Origin: Deferribacteraceae bacterium
GTDB lineage: Bacteria; Chrysiogenota; Deferribacteres; Deferribacterales; Deferrivibrionaceae
Length of the DNA stretch: 64,000 nt
NCBI GenBank assembly: GCA_020054865.1
Contig: JAIHAR010000001.1
Location: 1-64,000, forward strand
Direction: 5' to 3'
The position numbers and the translations under genes were made by a program. Positions 8,312 through 17,199 of this stretch are shown here, one piece after another. The notes below the pieces were generated by a model. The model made no database searches. It saw only the letters and a list, made by a program, of their open reading frames with translations, and was not told the DNA's origin. Position 1 is the first letter of the stretch; each line of letters begins with the position of its first letter.

Positions 8312-8792
8312 TTATGCCTCTGAAATCCATCTGCCTTAAATAATCATAAATTACAAGGGCAACAGAGTTTGATAGGTTTAGGCTTCTTATATGTTTATCA
8401 TTCATAGGTATAAAATATCTTTGAGATTTAAACATTGAATGCAGCGAATCCGGCAAACCTTCGGTTTCATTACCAAAAACAAATAATACCTCTTTCTTAT
8501 TGTTCAAAGCATCTTCATATATTTTATCATACCTTTTATTTCCAAATTTGGTTACCATGGCATAATAATATTCATCGGGAGGATATTTATCTAAGAAAAA
8601 TTGAATCGAATCAATTGTTTCAAGGTCAACATATTCCCAGTAGTCAAGACCTGCTCTCTTTAAATATTTGTCATCAAGACTAAAACCAAGCTTGCCAACC
8701 AATATAAGTCTTCCATTAATTCCAGCGGCAAGTCTAGCAATATTGCCTGTATTTTGGGGTATTTGTGGGTTAATTAAGGCTATTTTTAGCAT
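8304..8792 (-). CDS. trmL: tRNA (cytidine/uridine-34-2'-O)-methyltransferase TrmL
   Basis: This 162-residue SPOUT methyltransferase has the usual TrmL size and motifs: INPQIPQNTGNIARLA (7-22) near the N-terminus, FVFGNETEGLP near 98-110 and MNDKHIRSLNLSNSVALV near 127-145, which forms the knot that binds S-adenosylmethionine. It methylates the wobble ribose of certain leucine tRNAs. It abuts rsfS and overlaps the kinase gene, so the sensory module is co-transcribed with translation genes. Confidence 0.92.
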   Translation of the reverse strand: MLKIALINPQIPQNTGNIARLAAGINGRLILVGKLGFSLDDKYLKRAGLDYWEYVDLETIDSIQFFLDKYPPDEYYYAMVTKFGNKRYDKIYEDALNNKKEVLFVFGNETEGLPDSLHSMFKSQRYFIPMNDKHIRSLNLSNSVALVIYDYLRQMDFRGINV

Positions 8793-9149
8793 TTAACCGA
8801 TTTGATCTTCAAGAGTGTATTTCGGACATCCCCCCCAGATATTTTCAAGGCTATAATAAACTCTTTCCTGCTCACCTATAATATTCACCAGAATCTGCCC
8901 ATAATCGATACATACCCATTTTGAGCTTCCGTAACCATCAATATTAAGAGGGATTATACCGAAATCTTTTTTAAACGTTTCCGTCACATAATCGCAAAGA
9001 GCTTTAATGTGTATATCAGAATTACCGGAACATATTAAAATAAAATCTGCAAGTGATGACACTTTTGATATATCAAAGGCAATTATATCTTCCCCTTTTT
9101 TGTCATCCAACAGCTCAAACGCCTTTTTTAACATATCTTTACTTTCCAT
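8793..9149 (-). CDS. rsfS: Ribosomal silencing factor RsfS
   Basis: This is an Iojap/RsfS family protein of about 118 residues. KKGEDIIAFDISKVSSLADF near the N-terminus and GYGSSKWVCIDYGQILVNI near 65-85 are typical. RsfS binds ribosomal protein L14 and keeps subunits apart in starvation. The start is either ATG at 9149 or the adjacent TTG at 9152; an AGGAGG sits 8-11 bases upstream of the two. The gene follows nadD, a widespread pairing, and ends exactly where trmL begins. Confidence 0.93.
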   Translation of the reverse strand: MESKDMLKKAFELLDDKKGEDIIAFDISKVSSLADFILICSGNSDIHIKALCDYVTETFKKDFGIIPLNIDGYGSSKWVCIDYGQILVNIIGEQERVYYSLENIWGGCPKYTLEDQIG

Positions 9150-9155
9150 CAAAAA

Positions 9156-9794
9156 TTACACCTCCTTATATAGATTCTTTTTCCTTATATATTCAACAAC
9201 AGATTTCGGCAAAAATGAGGAAATTTCGCCTGAATTTAATAGGTTTCTGATTTGCGTACTTGAAATATCAATCTCCTTTGCTTTAAAAATGACAACTCTA
9301 CCGTAAAGGGTATTTTCAAAATTATCAAGATTTCTTATTATTGACAATATATTTTCAGGTAATTTCGTAAAAAGCTCCACAAAAGAAAGCTCTTTTCTGT
9401 TTATTACAATAAAGTTTGCAAGTTCAAAAAGTTTGGTCCAATTATTCCAAGTTTGAATTGTAGCAAAAATATCTGTACCGGTAACAAAAAATAATTGGGC
9501 ATCCGGATAATTTTTTCTGAAATGTTTTAATGTCAAATATGTATATGATACCCCTTTTTTTCTTATTTCAAAATCAGATACAAAGAAATTTCCTTTCATA
9601 TTCTCTATTGCAAGTTTTACCATTTCATATCTATCTCTTGCCGGAGTAAGTCCCAAATTTTTATGGGGTGGTATTTTCGATGGAATAAAATGAAGCTCAT
9701 CAAGTTTAAAATTATCGTAAACAGCTTGCGCTATATTCAGATGTCCAATATGTATCGGATTAAAAGTACCTCCCAAAAGCCCAATTTTCTTCAA
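9156..9794 (-). CDS. nadD: Nicotinate-nucleotide adenylyltransferase NadD
   Basis: This 212-residue nucleotidyltransferase shows GGTFNPIHIGHL at 8-19 (the HxGH nucleotide motif) and SSTQIRNLL near 178 (the ISSTxIR motif). It makes deamido-NAD from nicotinate mononucleotide and ATP in the common step of NAD synthesis. It starts 12 bases after the proA stop and runs into rsfS, in the usual proBA-nadD-rsfS order. Confidence 0.95.
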   Translation of the reverse strand: MKKIGLLGGTFNPIHIGHLNIAQAVYDNFKLDELHFIPSKIPPHKNLGLTPARDRYEMVKLAIENMKGNFFVSDFEIRKKGVSYTYLTLKHFRKNYPDAQLFFVTGTDIFATIQTWNNWTKLFELANFIVINRKELSFVELFTKLPENILSIIRNLDNFENTLYGRVVIFKAKEIDISSTQIRNLLNSGEISSFLPKSVVEYIRKKNLYKEV

Positions 9795-9806
9795 TTTAAC
9801 CTCTTA

Positions 9807-11042
9807 TTAATTCCTGACCTGTCCGTTTCCATATATCAAATACTTTGTGGTAGTAAGGTCAAAAGCACCCATAGGACCGCGACAATGAAGTTTCTGAGTA
9901 CTGATACCGATTTCGGCCCCCAGCCCAAATTCTGCGCCATCAGTAAATCTTGTTGAAGCATTTACATAAACAGCTGCAGCATCTACTTTATTCAAGAATT
10001 CCTGCGCATTTGAATAGTTTTCGGTAACTATTGCCTCTGAATGTCCTGAGCCATACTTGTTTATATGCTCAATTGCAGACTTAACACTATCAACTACTTT
10101 AATCGAGATTTTAAGCGCAAGATATTCTGTCTGCCAATCCTCTTCTGTTGCCAATTTTGTATTGTATGTTTTTGAAACGACATCACAACCCACAATTTCC
10201 ACGCCGGCACTTTTGTATTTTTCAATAAGCGTATCAAGCACATTTCTATATACATTTTTGTGTACAAGAAGCGTCTCAATGGCGTTGCATACACCTGGTC
10301 TTTGCACTTTAGCATTGTATGCTATATCAATCCCCTTTTTTATATCAGCAAATTCATCGATATATACATGACAAAGCCCTTTATCATGTTTTACAAGAGG
10401 GATAAGTGAGTTTTCAGTACAATACTTTATAAGCCCTTCACCACCTCTTGGTACAATTATGTCAATATACTGTTTTGCCTTTAACATTTTTTCCATCAAA
10501 ACTCTATCAGGGTCATTCAAAACAATACAGACATTTTCTTGAATTTTCTCACTTAAAAGCGCTTCTTTTATTATGTTTCCCAGAGCCAGATTTGAATTTA
10601 TAGCCTCTTTTCCCCCCCTCAATATGCAAACATTTCCTGATTTTATGCAAAGGGCAGCCGCATCAATAGTTACATTTGGCCTTGATTCATATATTATCCC
10701 AACGACTCCTATTGGAACTCTTACCTTGTAAATATTCAGTCCGTTAGGACGTCTGTATCCGCTGACTATTGACCCCACAGGGTCATCCTGTGCTATTATT
10801 TCTTTGACACCTGAAATCATTGAGTCAATTCTTTTATCATCGAGCTTTAGCCTGTCTATCAAGGCATCGCTTAGCCCATTTTTGACGCCGTTTTCAAGGT
10901 CTTTTTTATTTTCAGAAACAATATAATCTCTTTTTTCATCCAGAAAGTGAACAATCTTTTCTAAGATTGCATTTTTCTTTGCCGTTGTTTCCCCCATAAA
11001 ACTGTATGAAGCGTTTTTTGCTTTAGCGAAAATTTCAGTCAT
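9807..11042 (-). CDS. proA: Gamma-glutamyl phosphate reductase ProA
   Basis: This 411-residue aldehyde-dehydrogenase-fold enzyme reduces gamma-glutamyl phosphate to the semialdehyde in proline synthesis. GVVGIIYESRPNVTIDAAALC and RPGVCNAIETLLVH, with the catalytic cysteine, are clear. I start it at ATG 11042 because GAGGGTGG sits at the right distance; a GTG 15 bases upstream is in frame but lacks a site. The proB stop lies 12 bases upstream of the chosen start. Confidence 0.95.
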   Translation of the reverse strand: MTEIFAKAKNASYSFMGETTAKKNAILEKIVHFLDEKRDYIVSENKKDLENGVKNGLSDALIDRLKLDDKRIDSMISGVKEIIAQDDPVGSIVSGYRRPNGLNIYKVRVPIGVVGIIYESRPNVTIDAAALCIKSGNVCILRGGKEAINSNLALGNIIKEALLSEKIQENVCIVLNDPDRVLMEKMLKAKQYIDIIVPRGGEGLIKYCTENSLIPLVKHDKGLCHVYIDEFADIKKGIDIAYNAKVQRPGVCNAIETLLVHKNVYRNVLDTLIEKYKSAGVEIVGCDVVSKTYNTKLATEEDWQTEYLALKISIKVVDSVKSAIEHINKYGSGHSEAIVTENYSNAQEFLNKVDAAAVYVNASTRFTDGAEFGLGAEIGISTQKLHCRGPMGAFDLTTTKYLIYGNGQVRN

Positions 11043-11053
11043 AATATCCACCC

Positions 11054-12184
11054 TCACTTATAAGTTATTACCATATCATCTATATGGATAACCTCATCTG
11101 CCAATTTGTAGCCTAAAATTTCTGCAATTTGAGACGACTTTTTGCCCATTATTTTCTTCAAATCTTCAAAAGAGTACCTTACTTTGCCCCTTGCAATCTC
11201 AACTCTTTCAAGATTTACAACCCTTACAATATCACCTATATTAAACCTGCCGGTAATATCAACTATACCTGATGGCAAAAGAGATTTGTTGTTGTAAAGC
11301 GCATTCACTGCACCATCATCAATAATTATTTCCCCTTTTGCAATTGTTGCATATGCAAGCCAATGTTGTTTTTTACTTTTTCTATCGGAAACCATCCCAA
11401 AGAAAGTGCCAACTTCTTCATTGTTTAAAAATCTTTCAATATTTTTTGTGTCTTTACCGGAAACAATACCCACAAGGCAACCTGCATCAAGCGCCTTCTT
11501 TGCAGCAAGCAATTTTGAGCGCATCCCCCCGGTGCCAAGACCGCTTACAGAATCTCCTCCAAGATTTAACAGCTCTTCGTTAAAATACTTTACTTCGCTT
11601 ATAAGTTTTGCATTTTTATCAACAGCAGGATTTTTGTCGTATAACCCTTCAACATCAGAGAGGATTAGAAGCAAATCAGCAGAAAGCAGACCTGAAACAA
11701 GCGCCGATAAGTTATCATTATCACCAAAAGTTTCATAATATTTGAGTTCATCTATTACCACTGAATCGTTTTCATTAATTATTGGTATTACTCCAAAATC
11801 AAAAAGTCTACGAATGGTATATCTGGCATTTAAATATCTTCTTCTGTTTGAAAAATCATCTTTGGTTATCAAAACCTGGCCAACATTTATTCCGTGTTTC
11901 ATAAAACAGCTTTCATAACACTGAATAAGTCTTGTCTGCCCCACCGCTGCACAGGCTTGTTTATCAATAATATCTTTAGGTTTTCTTTCAAAACCTAAAA
12001 CTTTAAATCCACATGCAACCGCTCCTGAAGAAACGATTACGATATTTTTTACTCTTTGTTTTATTTTGATTATTGTATCTGAAAGATTCTGGATAAATTC
12101 AAGATTTACTTCACCAGTAGAACCGGTAAGGATGCTGCTTCCTATCTTTATTACCAGTGTGTTAATTTCAGGCAAATTTCTCAT
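11054..12184 (-). CDS. proB: Glutamate 5-kinase ProB
   Basis: This 376-residue enzyme has an amino-acid-kinase domain (VIKIGSSIL near 12-20, VSSGAVACG near 52, INENDSVV near 140, SDVEGLYDKNP near 165) and a C-terminal PUA domain from about 275. It phosphorylates glutamate for proline synthesis. The frame stays open upstream through the tRNA-Gln gene, but that extension is merely translated tRNA sequence. The plausible start is ATG 12184, 14 bases after the tRNA CCA. No Shine-Dalgarno sequence lies in that AT-only spacer. Confidence 0.94.
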   Translation of the reverse strand: MRNLPEINTLVIKIGSSILTGSTGEVNLEFIQNLSDTIIKIKQRVKNIVIVSSGAVACGFKVLGFERKPKDIIDKQACAAVGQTRLIQCYESCFMKHGINVGQVLITKDDFSNRRRYLNARYTIRRLFDFGVIPIINENDSVVIDELKYYETFGDNDNLSALVSGLLSADLLLILSDVEGLYDKNPAVDKNAKLISEVKYFNEELLNLGGDSVSGLGTGGMRSKLLAAKKALDAGCLVGIVSGKDTKNIERFLNNEEVGTFFGMVSDRKSKKQHWLAYATIAKGEIIIDDGAVNALYNNKSLLPSGIVDITGRFNIGDIVRVVNLERVEIARGKVRYSFEDLKKIMGKKSSQIAEILGYKLADEVIHIDDMVITYK

Positions 12185-12198
12185 AATAATATTAAAAA

Positions 12199-12274
12199 TG
12201 GCAGGGGCGGCAGGACTCGAACCTACGAATGGCGGAACCAAAATCCGCTGCCTTACCAACTTGGCTACGCCCCT
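12199..12274 (-). tRNA. tRNA-Gln (anticodon TTG)
   Basis: The minus strand folds as a full cloverleaf. The acceptor stem is AGGGGCG (12274-12268) with CGCCCCT (12209-12203). The anticodon stem GCGGA/TCCGC encloses loop TTTTGGT, giving anticodon TTG, and the T arm has loop TTCGAGT. The discriminator G and an encoded CCA end at 12199. It is the first gene of the proBA transcription unit, with a near-consensus promoter just upstream. Confidence 0.95.
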
Positions 12275-12287
12275 GCGAGGGAACATC

Positions 12288-12316
12288 TATATATTTAAAA
12301 ACGATTAATATGTCAA
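12288..12316 (-). promoter_or_regulatory. Sigma-70-type promoter for tRNA-Gln/proBA operon
   Basis: On the minus strand TTGACA (12316-12311) and TATATA (12293-12288) are separated by exactly 17 bases. The predicted start near 12281 leaves about seven bases before the mature tRNA. Confidence 0.82.
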
Positions 12317-12336
12317 GCATTTTTAAAAAATATTTT

Positions 12337-13029
12337 TTATTTATCCATTTTATAGATGGAAGTAATTCTGCCTTCCATCTCAAGTACATTTGTTACATTG
12401 TAACCACTGTCTTTCAACTCATTTATTGCATTATCAACATTATTTTTATCACCGCTTAACCTTATGACAATATCCCTTTTTTTATCATCCCTTTCTTTGG
12501 TGAAAAAAGTAGCAAGACTTATTATATTTAAATTATGTATTTTCAGAATTTTGGCAATTTCTGCTATGGCTCCAGGTTTATCTTCCACAGTAATATTCAC
12601 CCTTGCTCCAGGCTTTCTCATCCCCATTGCTTCGACAAAAACATCAAACACATCAACGGCTGTTATGATACCAACGAGATTATCATTTTTTTCAACTACC
12701 GGCAACCCTCCAAATCGCATATCTCTCAATATCAATGCTGCCCTTTCAATAGGATCATCGGGGGAAACTGTTATGACATCCTTGGTCATTGCCTCTTTAA
12801 CTTCAGTCTTTGCCAAAACATTGTGCATTTCATAAATATCAAGCGTGCTTGCCCTTGAAGGTGAAAATTCTTTAATATCTTTTTCAGTAATTATTCCTAC
12901 CAATTTACCTCTTCTTAATACGGGTAGCCTCCTTATTTTGTGCTCCCTCATAAGATGTAAGGCATCCAGTACTGTATCGTCATATTCAACAGTCACCAAA
13001 TTTGTTTTCATCCAGTCTTTTATAAACAT
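12337..13029 (-). CDS. Tandem CBS domain plus ACT domain protein
   Basis: This 230-residue cytoplasmic protein has CBS1 near 1-60 (LPVLRRGKLVGIITEKDI), CBS2 near 75-130 (LPVVEKNDNLVGIITAVDVF) and an ACT domain near 140-220 (NITVEDKPGAIAEIAKIL). This AcuB-like layout usually binds adenine nucleotides and an amino acid or similar small ligand. It ends the liv/acyl-CoA-ligase operon, four bases after the PaaK-like gene, so it may sense energy state or the imported substrate. No partner enzyme can be named. Confidence 0.85.
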   Translation of the reverse strand: MFIKDWMKTNLVTVEYDDTVLDALHLMREHKIRRLPVLRRGKLVGIITEKDIKEFSPSRASTLDIYEMHNVLAKTEVKEAMTKDVITVSPDDPIERAALILRDMRFGGLPVVEKNDNLVGIITAVDVFDVFVEAMGMRKPGARVNITVEDKPGAIAEIAKILKIHNLNIISLATFFTKERDDKKRDIVIRLSGDKNNVDNAINELKDSGYNVTNVLEMEGRITSIYKMDK

Positions 13030-13032
13030 ATA

Positions 13033-14181
13033 TTACCTCTTTTTGAAATAAGTTCTTTTTTCTATAATCTCTGACTTGTCAATTTTATCATCCAATATAA
13101 TATCGTTCAAAGTCAATTTTAAAAAATCCTTAAATTTTTCCTTAAAATTTTCCACATCCTTATTCAGATAAGCTATCAGAAAATCTTTGTTATTTTCATC
13201 ATTTACTATTTCAAGTCTGCAATTGACCCCCATCTTTTTGCAAAAATCCTCAAAATTCCAGCCATGAATAAAAACGCCTCTGACTTTTACTGATGAGTCT
13301 GTCCTGCCAAAAACCCCCAATATCCTTAAACTTTCCTTTTCACATCTGCACTTTTCACCTGTATAGGATACAAGATCACCGGTAGAATACCTCAACAAAG
13401 GATAATTTTTATTCAATAATGTAACTACAGCTTCACCGATTTCATTATCCTTCACATTTTTACCCGTATTGGGGTCTATTACTTCTAAAAATATTTCATT
13501 ATCCAGATGCATTCCATCTTTGTATTCACACTCTGTTGCTATAAGGCCAACTTCGGCAGTCCCATACCCCTGGTATATTTCAATATTGTATTTCTGGCCA
13601 AGCTCTTTTCTCTCTTCATTTGTAATCTTTTCTGCAATAAGATATGCCTTAAGAAGGCTATTTTTGCTTCCAAGCTCATTTAAGACATTTTTTAAATAAG
13701 ATTTAGTGCCTATAAAAGCAGTTGCTCCTGTATTTTTAATAACTTCGGCACATTTTGAAGATGGACATGGGCCTAAAGGGATAACTGTAGCTCCGATATT
13801 TCTAACAGCTTCATCAAACATTTCCCCTGCAGGGGTCAAATGATATGAGAAAGTATTGATAACTATATCGCAGTGCCCAAAGCTTGAATACTCAAGCGCC
13901 TTATAAAATCTATATTGAAAGTAGTTTTCCATAAAAAAATTATAAATAGGTCCTGGAGATTCAAATATTTTCAACGGACATTTATCAAAAAATTTGGCAA
14001 AATTTCCCACATCTCTGGAAAGCTCACTTAATTCTTTTCTGGTAATAGGTTTTATTTTTTTAAAATCATCATATTTTTTAATCTGCTCTATTTTTAAGCC
14101 TGATTCTTTAAGTCTGAAATTTATAAATTTATTTTCCCTATTTTGGGCAAGAAACCGAAGCACTTCTTCAAAGTTTGTCAT
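13033..14181 (-). CDS. PaaK-like adenylate-forming enzyme with altered P-loop
   Basis: This protein of about 382 residues resembles phenylacetate-CoA ligases: QGYGTAEVGLIATEC near 213-227 (A5-type motif), LLRYSTGDLVSY near 273, and the hinge and C-terminal lid that follow. The ATP-binding SSGTTG loop is missing; the equivalent site reads ESPGPIYN near 77-84. I start it at ATG 14181, which overlaps the livF TGA and follows AGGTGG; a GTG at 14190 is less likely. It may act on an imported carboxylic acid together with the acyl-CoA synthetase at 18081. Activity without the usual loop is uncertain. Confidence 0.75.
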   Translation of the reverse strand: MTNFEEVLRFLAQNRENKFINFRLKESGLKIEQIKKYDDFKKIKPITRKELSELSRDVGNFAKFFDKCPLKIFESPGPIYNFFMENYFQYRFYKALEYSSFGHCDIVINTFSYHLTPAGEMFDEAVRNIGATVIPLGPCPSSKCAEVIKNTGATAFIGTKSYLKNVLNELGSKNSLLKAYLIAEKITNEERKELGQKYNIEIYQGYGTAEVGLIATECEYKDGMHLDNEIFLEVIDPNTGKNVKDNEIGEAVVTLLNKNYPLLRYSTGDLVSYTGEKCRCEKESLRILGVFGRTDSSVKVRGVFIHGWNFEDFCKKMGVNCRLEIVNDENNKDFLIAYLNKDVENFKEKFKDFLKLTLNDIILDDKIDKSEIIEKRTYFKKR

Positions 14182-14963
14182 GAAAGCCACCTTTTACGCC
14201 TTCTGTAATGCTTTACATTTCTGAATGATTTGTTTTCAGATGCCATGCCAAGATAAAACTCTTTAACATCTTCATTTTCAATTAATTCTTTACTTTCTCC
14301 TTCCATAACCACTCTTCCGTTTTCCATTATATAACCATAATCGGAGACTGAAAGCGCCATATTTGCATTTTGCTCCACAAGAAGTATAGTTGTATTTTCC
14401 TCTTTATTGAGCTTTTTGATAATATTGAATATTTCTTTTACAAGAAGAGGGCTCAGTCCAAGAGAAGGTTCATCCATTAAAATCATTTTGGGCTTGGCCA
14501 TTAATGCCCTTCCTATTGCAAGCATCTGTTGCTCGCCACCACTCATATATCCTGCCAACTGATTCCTTCTTTCTTTTAATCTTGGGAAATAAGAATATAC
14601 CTTATCTATATTTAAGTTTATGTCGGATTTGGATGAAGTATACCCGCCTGCAATCAGGTTTTCCTCTACCGTTAAATCTTTAAAAACCCTTCTGCCTTCC
14701 ATTACCTGAAATATCCCCATTTTGACAATTTCGGCAGCATCTTTTTTATCTATTTTAGTCCCTTCAAATATAATATCGCCATCCGTTATTTCGCCGTTGT
14801 CTGGCCTAAGAAGACCGGAAACTGCCTTAAGAGTGGTAGTTTTGCCTGCACCATTTGAGCCAAGCAAGCACACAATACTACCTTTCTTGACCTCAAGGGA
14901 TAACCCCTTGAGGACAAGAATTACATCATTGTAAACAACTTCAATATTGTTTATCTGTAACAT
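14178..14963 (-). CDS. livF: Liv-type ABC transporter ATPase LivF
   Basis: This 261-residue ATPase has Walker A GSNGAGKTT near 35-43, signature MSGGEQQM near 140 and Walker B MILMDEPSLGLSP near 165, with the LivF-typical MGIFQVMEGRRVF. It ends in a basic tail (RRRKRW) a little longer than usual. It energises the importer with LivG, LivH, LivM and LivK. Its start overlaps the livK stop by one base and its stop overlaps the PaaK-like start. Confidence 0.93.
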   Translation of the reverse strand: MLQINNIEVVYNDVILVLKGLSLEVKKGSIVCLLGSNGAGKTTTLKAVSGLLRPDNGEITDGDIIFEGTKIDKKDAAEIVKMGIFQVMEGRRVFKDLTVEENLIAGGYTSSKSDINLNIDKVYSYFPRLKERRNQLAGYMSGGEQQMLAIGRALMAKPKMILMDEPSLGLSPLLVKEIFNIIKKLNKEENTTILLVEQNANMALSVSDYGYIMENGRVVMEGESKELIENEDVKEFYLGMASENKSFRNVKHYRRRKRWLS

Positions 14964-16111
14964 TATTCCGCCGAAATATAGTCAGTTACAGGCACCATTT
15001 TGCCATTTTGAATCTGATATATCTTAAGGGCATTGACACCTTTGTGACTATCTTTAGTAAATGTGACAGGTGCAGTCAGCCCCATTGTATCAAAATCTTT
15101 AAAGCTTTCCAATGTCTTCTTAATATTTTCACCTGTCAACTCGCCTTTGGTCTGATTAAGCGCTGAAAGAAGCACATACATTGAAGAAAACCCCTGAATA
15201 TAATTAATTTTTCTGTATGTTATATCGGGATTATATTTTTTGTTCAAGTCATGCAAAAACTGAATACCTTTTACATCTGTTTGCTCCCATAAGGCAAATG
15301 GGTTTGTACCGTAAAAGCCTTCTGCAGCATCTTTGGCAAGTTCAATTAAGGTTTTGCCAAATGTCCAGTTAAGCCCGATGAATTTTGTATCAACACCTAA
15401 TTTTTTTGCGTCTTTCAAAATTGTTGAGGTAGCCATGTATGTTTCCTGCACAAGTGCATATTCCGCACCTGCCTTTGACAAATTTAAAAGCTGACTGGTA
15501 GCATCAAGGGCTTTGAGGTCAACTACCTGTTTATCAACCAATTCAACCCCTATTTTCTTTGCATACTCCTCTCCATCCGGAAAAAATGGAGATCTTCCAA
15601 ATCCGGTATCATTATACACAAAAGCAACAGTCTTTTTCTTGCCATTTTCTTTGATAAATTTAAGCGCAATTCTTGCCTGGTCTGAGTAAGTCACACCCAC
15701 AAGAAAGTTATAAGGATTGTTAGCAGGATTTGTTATATGTTCGGAATAAGATGCAGAAAAATATGGTATTTTGTCTTTTGTGATAAACTTTGATAAAGCC
15801 TCAGTATCACCGGTCCCCCAACCGTGAATAGCTACTACCTTTTTTCTCAAAAAATCTTTATAGGCGGCAATTGCCTGAGGAATTTTATATTGATAGTCCA
15901 CCATAAGAAGATCAATCTCTTTACCATTCACTCCGCCATTTTCATTAAAGTATCTTACACAGTCCCTTATCCCATCTGCATATGGTTTTCCGACATCACC
16001 GGTCGGTCCGGTTAAATCTACAAGGGCACCGATAGTTACCTTATCTGCGGCATACACAATTTGAAACATAAAAAGTCCCAACAGTAAACAAAAAGCTTTT
16101 TCATAAGACAT
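14963..16111 (-). CDS. livK: Liv-type periplasmic substrate-binding protein LivK
   Basis: This 382-residue periplasmic-binding-protein type I family member has a signal peptide ending at VYAA (about residue 22), then VTIGALVDLTGPTGDVGKPYADG. It is the extracytoplasmic receptor of the importer encoded by this operon. The family takes branched-chain amino acids but also aromatic and fatty acids, amides and urea. The acyl-CoA ligases in the operon point to a carboxylic acid. A perfect AT-only palindrome lies between livM and this gene. Confidence 0.9.
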   Translation of the reverse strand: MSYEKAFCLLLGLFMFQIVYAADKVTIGALVDLTGPTGDVGKPYADGIRDCVRYFNENGGVNGKEIDLLMVDYQYKIPQAIAAYKDFLRKKVVAIHGWGTGDTEALSKFITKDKIPYFSASYSEHITNPANNPYNFLVGVTYSDQARIALKFIKENGKKKTVAFVYNDTGFGRSPFFPDGEEYAKKIGVELVDKQVVDLKALDATSQLLNLSKAGAEYALVQETYMATSTILKDAKKLGVDTKFIGLNWTFGKTLIELAKDAAEGFYGTNPFALWEQTDVKGIQFLHDLNKKYNPDITYRKINYIQGFSSMYVLLSALNQTKGELTGENIKKTLESFKDFDTMGLTAPVTFTKDSHKGVNALKIYQIQNGKMVPVTDYISAE

Positions 16112-16121
16112 CCTCTTTTTT

Positions 16122-16145
16122 TATTTTAACTTATAAGTTAAAATA
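16122..16145. repeat. Perfect 24-base AT-rich palindrome between livM and livK
   Basis: Positions 16122-16145 read the same on both strands, with core TTAACTTATAAGTTAA. On the transcribed strand no U-run follows, so this is not an ordinary terminator. It could be an RNA-stabilising hairpin or a regulator site. The half-site TTAACT also occurs in the repeats upstream of livG. Confidence 0.7.
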
Positions 16146-16146
16146 T

Positions 16147-17199
16147 TTAATATGAAAAAGGCCACAATTTAAAATAGGCCTTTATCAAATTCCACCTTCT
16201 CACAATCCCTTCTGGCTCAAACAACAAAAACAAAATTATCACAATTCCAAAAGCAGCTTCCCTTATTGAGGCAAATGCCTGAGTTAAAAAAGGAAAATTT
16301 GATGTAAATTGATCTGCTACAAATCTTAATATTTCAGGTAAAATGGTAATAAAAATGGCACCAAAAATACTTCCAAGAATTTTGCCCAATCCTCCGATAA
16401 TAATCATAGAAAGATACTGTATAGAAACTCCAATTGTAAAATGCTCGGGAGTAATAATTGTAACGTAATAAGCCCACATTGCCCCTGCAACGCCAGCATA
16501 AAAAGAGCTTATTCCAAATGATAATATTTTGTATTGGAAAATATTTATCCCCATTGCCTCAGCGGCAATATAATTATCCCTTATGCTTAAAAAAGCTCTG
16601 CCTATTTTTGTCCTGACGATATTTTTGGCAGCAGTTACAAGAATAATCGTCAATAAAAGTGCAAAAAAGTAGAATTTAAAATCGTTGTCAAGATGTATAT
16701 TGAAAAAATTGGCATAATCAAGTGAAAGACCTGTAACCCCCCCAGTTATACTTTCTGCCCTTATGAAGACAAATTCCAGAATAAACTGCGCTGCAAGAGT
16801 TGCAATTGACAGATAAAGCCCTTTTAATCTCAACGAAGGTATTCCAAAAACCATACCTACCAAAGCAGTAATAAACCCTGCAATGGGGATAACAAGAATA
16901 AAATTTAGTCCAAACTTATTGGAAATATACCCGGCGGCATAAGCACCTACACCTACAAAAGCACCCTGACCAAGGGAAATAAGCCCAGTTATCCCTGTGA
17001 GAATGTTAAGGCCTACTGCACCAATAATTGCTATCATAATAATATTTAAAAGGTACAAAAAGTAATCGTCTATAAAAAACGGCAGTATAAAAAGAAATAC
17101 TAAAAAAGAGTATATCGATATTTTTGAAAACAGAGACTGATATATTTCAGTATCTTTTTTATAGCTGGTCTTAAAATCGCCGCAATTTGTATAATTCAT
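16147..17199 (-). CDS. livM: Liv-type ABC transporter permease LivM
   Basis: This 350-residue inner-membrane permease has about nine or ten helices. The family block GLNILTGITGLISLGQGAFVGVGAYAAGY lies near 62-90 and AFLSIRDNYIAAEAMGINIFQYKILSF near 201-227, which is the ATPase coupling loop. It pairs with LivH, whose stop it overlaps by four bases. Confidence 0.93.
   Translation of the reverse strand: MNYTNCGDFKTSYKKDTEIYQSLFSKISIYSFLVFLFILPFFIDDYFLYLLNIIMIAIIGAVGLNILTGITGLISLGQGAFVGVGAYAAGYISNKFGLNFILVIPIAGFITALVGMVFGIPSLRLKGLYLSIATLAAQFILEFVFIRAESITGGVTGLSLDYANFFNIHLDNDFKFYFFALLLTIILVTAAKNIVRTKIGRAFLSIRDNYIAAEAMGINIFQYKILSFGISSFYAGVAGAMWAYYVTIITPEHFTIGVSIQYLSMIIIGGLGKILGSIFGAIFITILPEILRFVADQFTSNFPFLTQAFASIREAAFGIVIILFLLFEPEGIVRRWNLIKAYFKLWPFSY

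Noticed and set aside
12185-12286. In-frame upstream extension of proB (34 residues, ATG 12286)
   Set aside because: It is translation of the tRNA-Gln gene on the same strand; no SD, and the tRNA fold fully explains the sequence.
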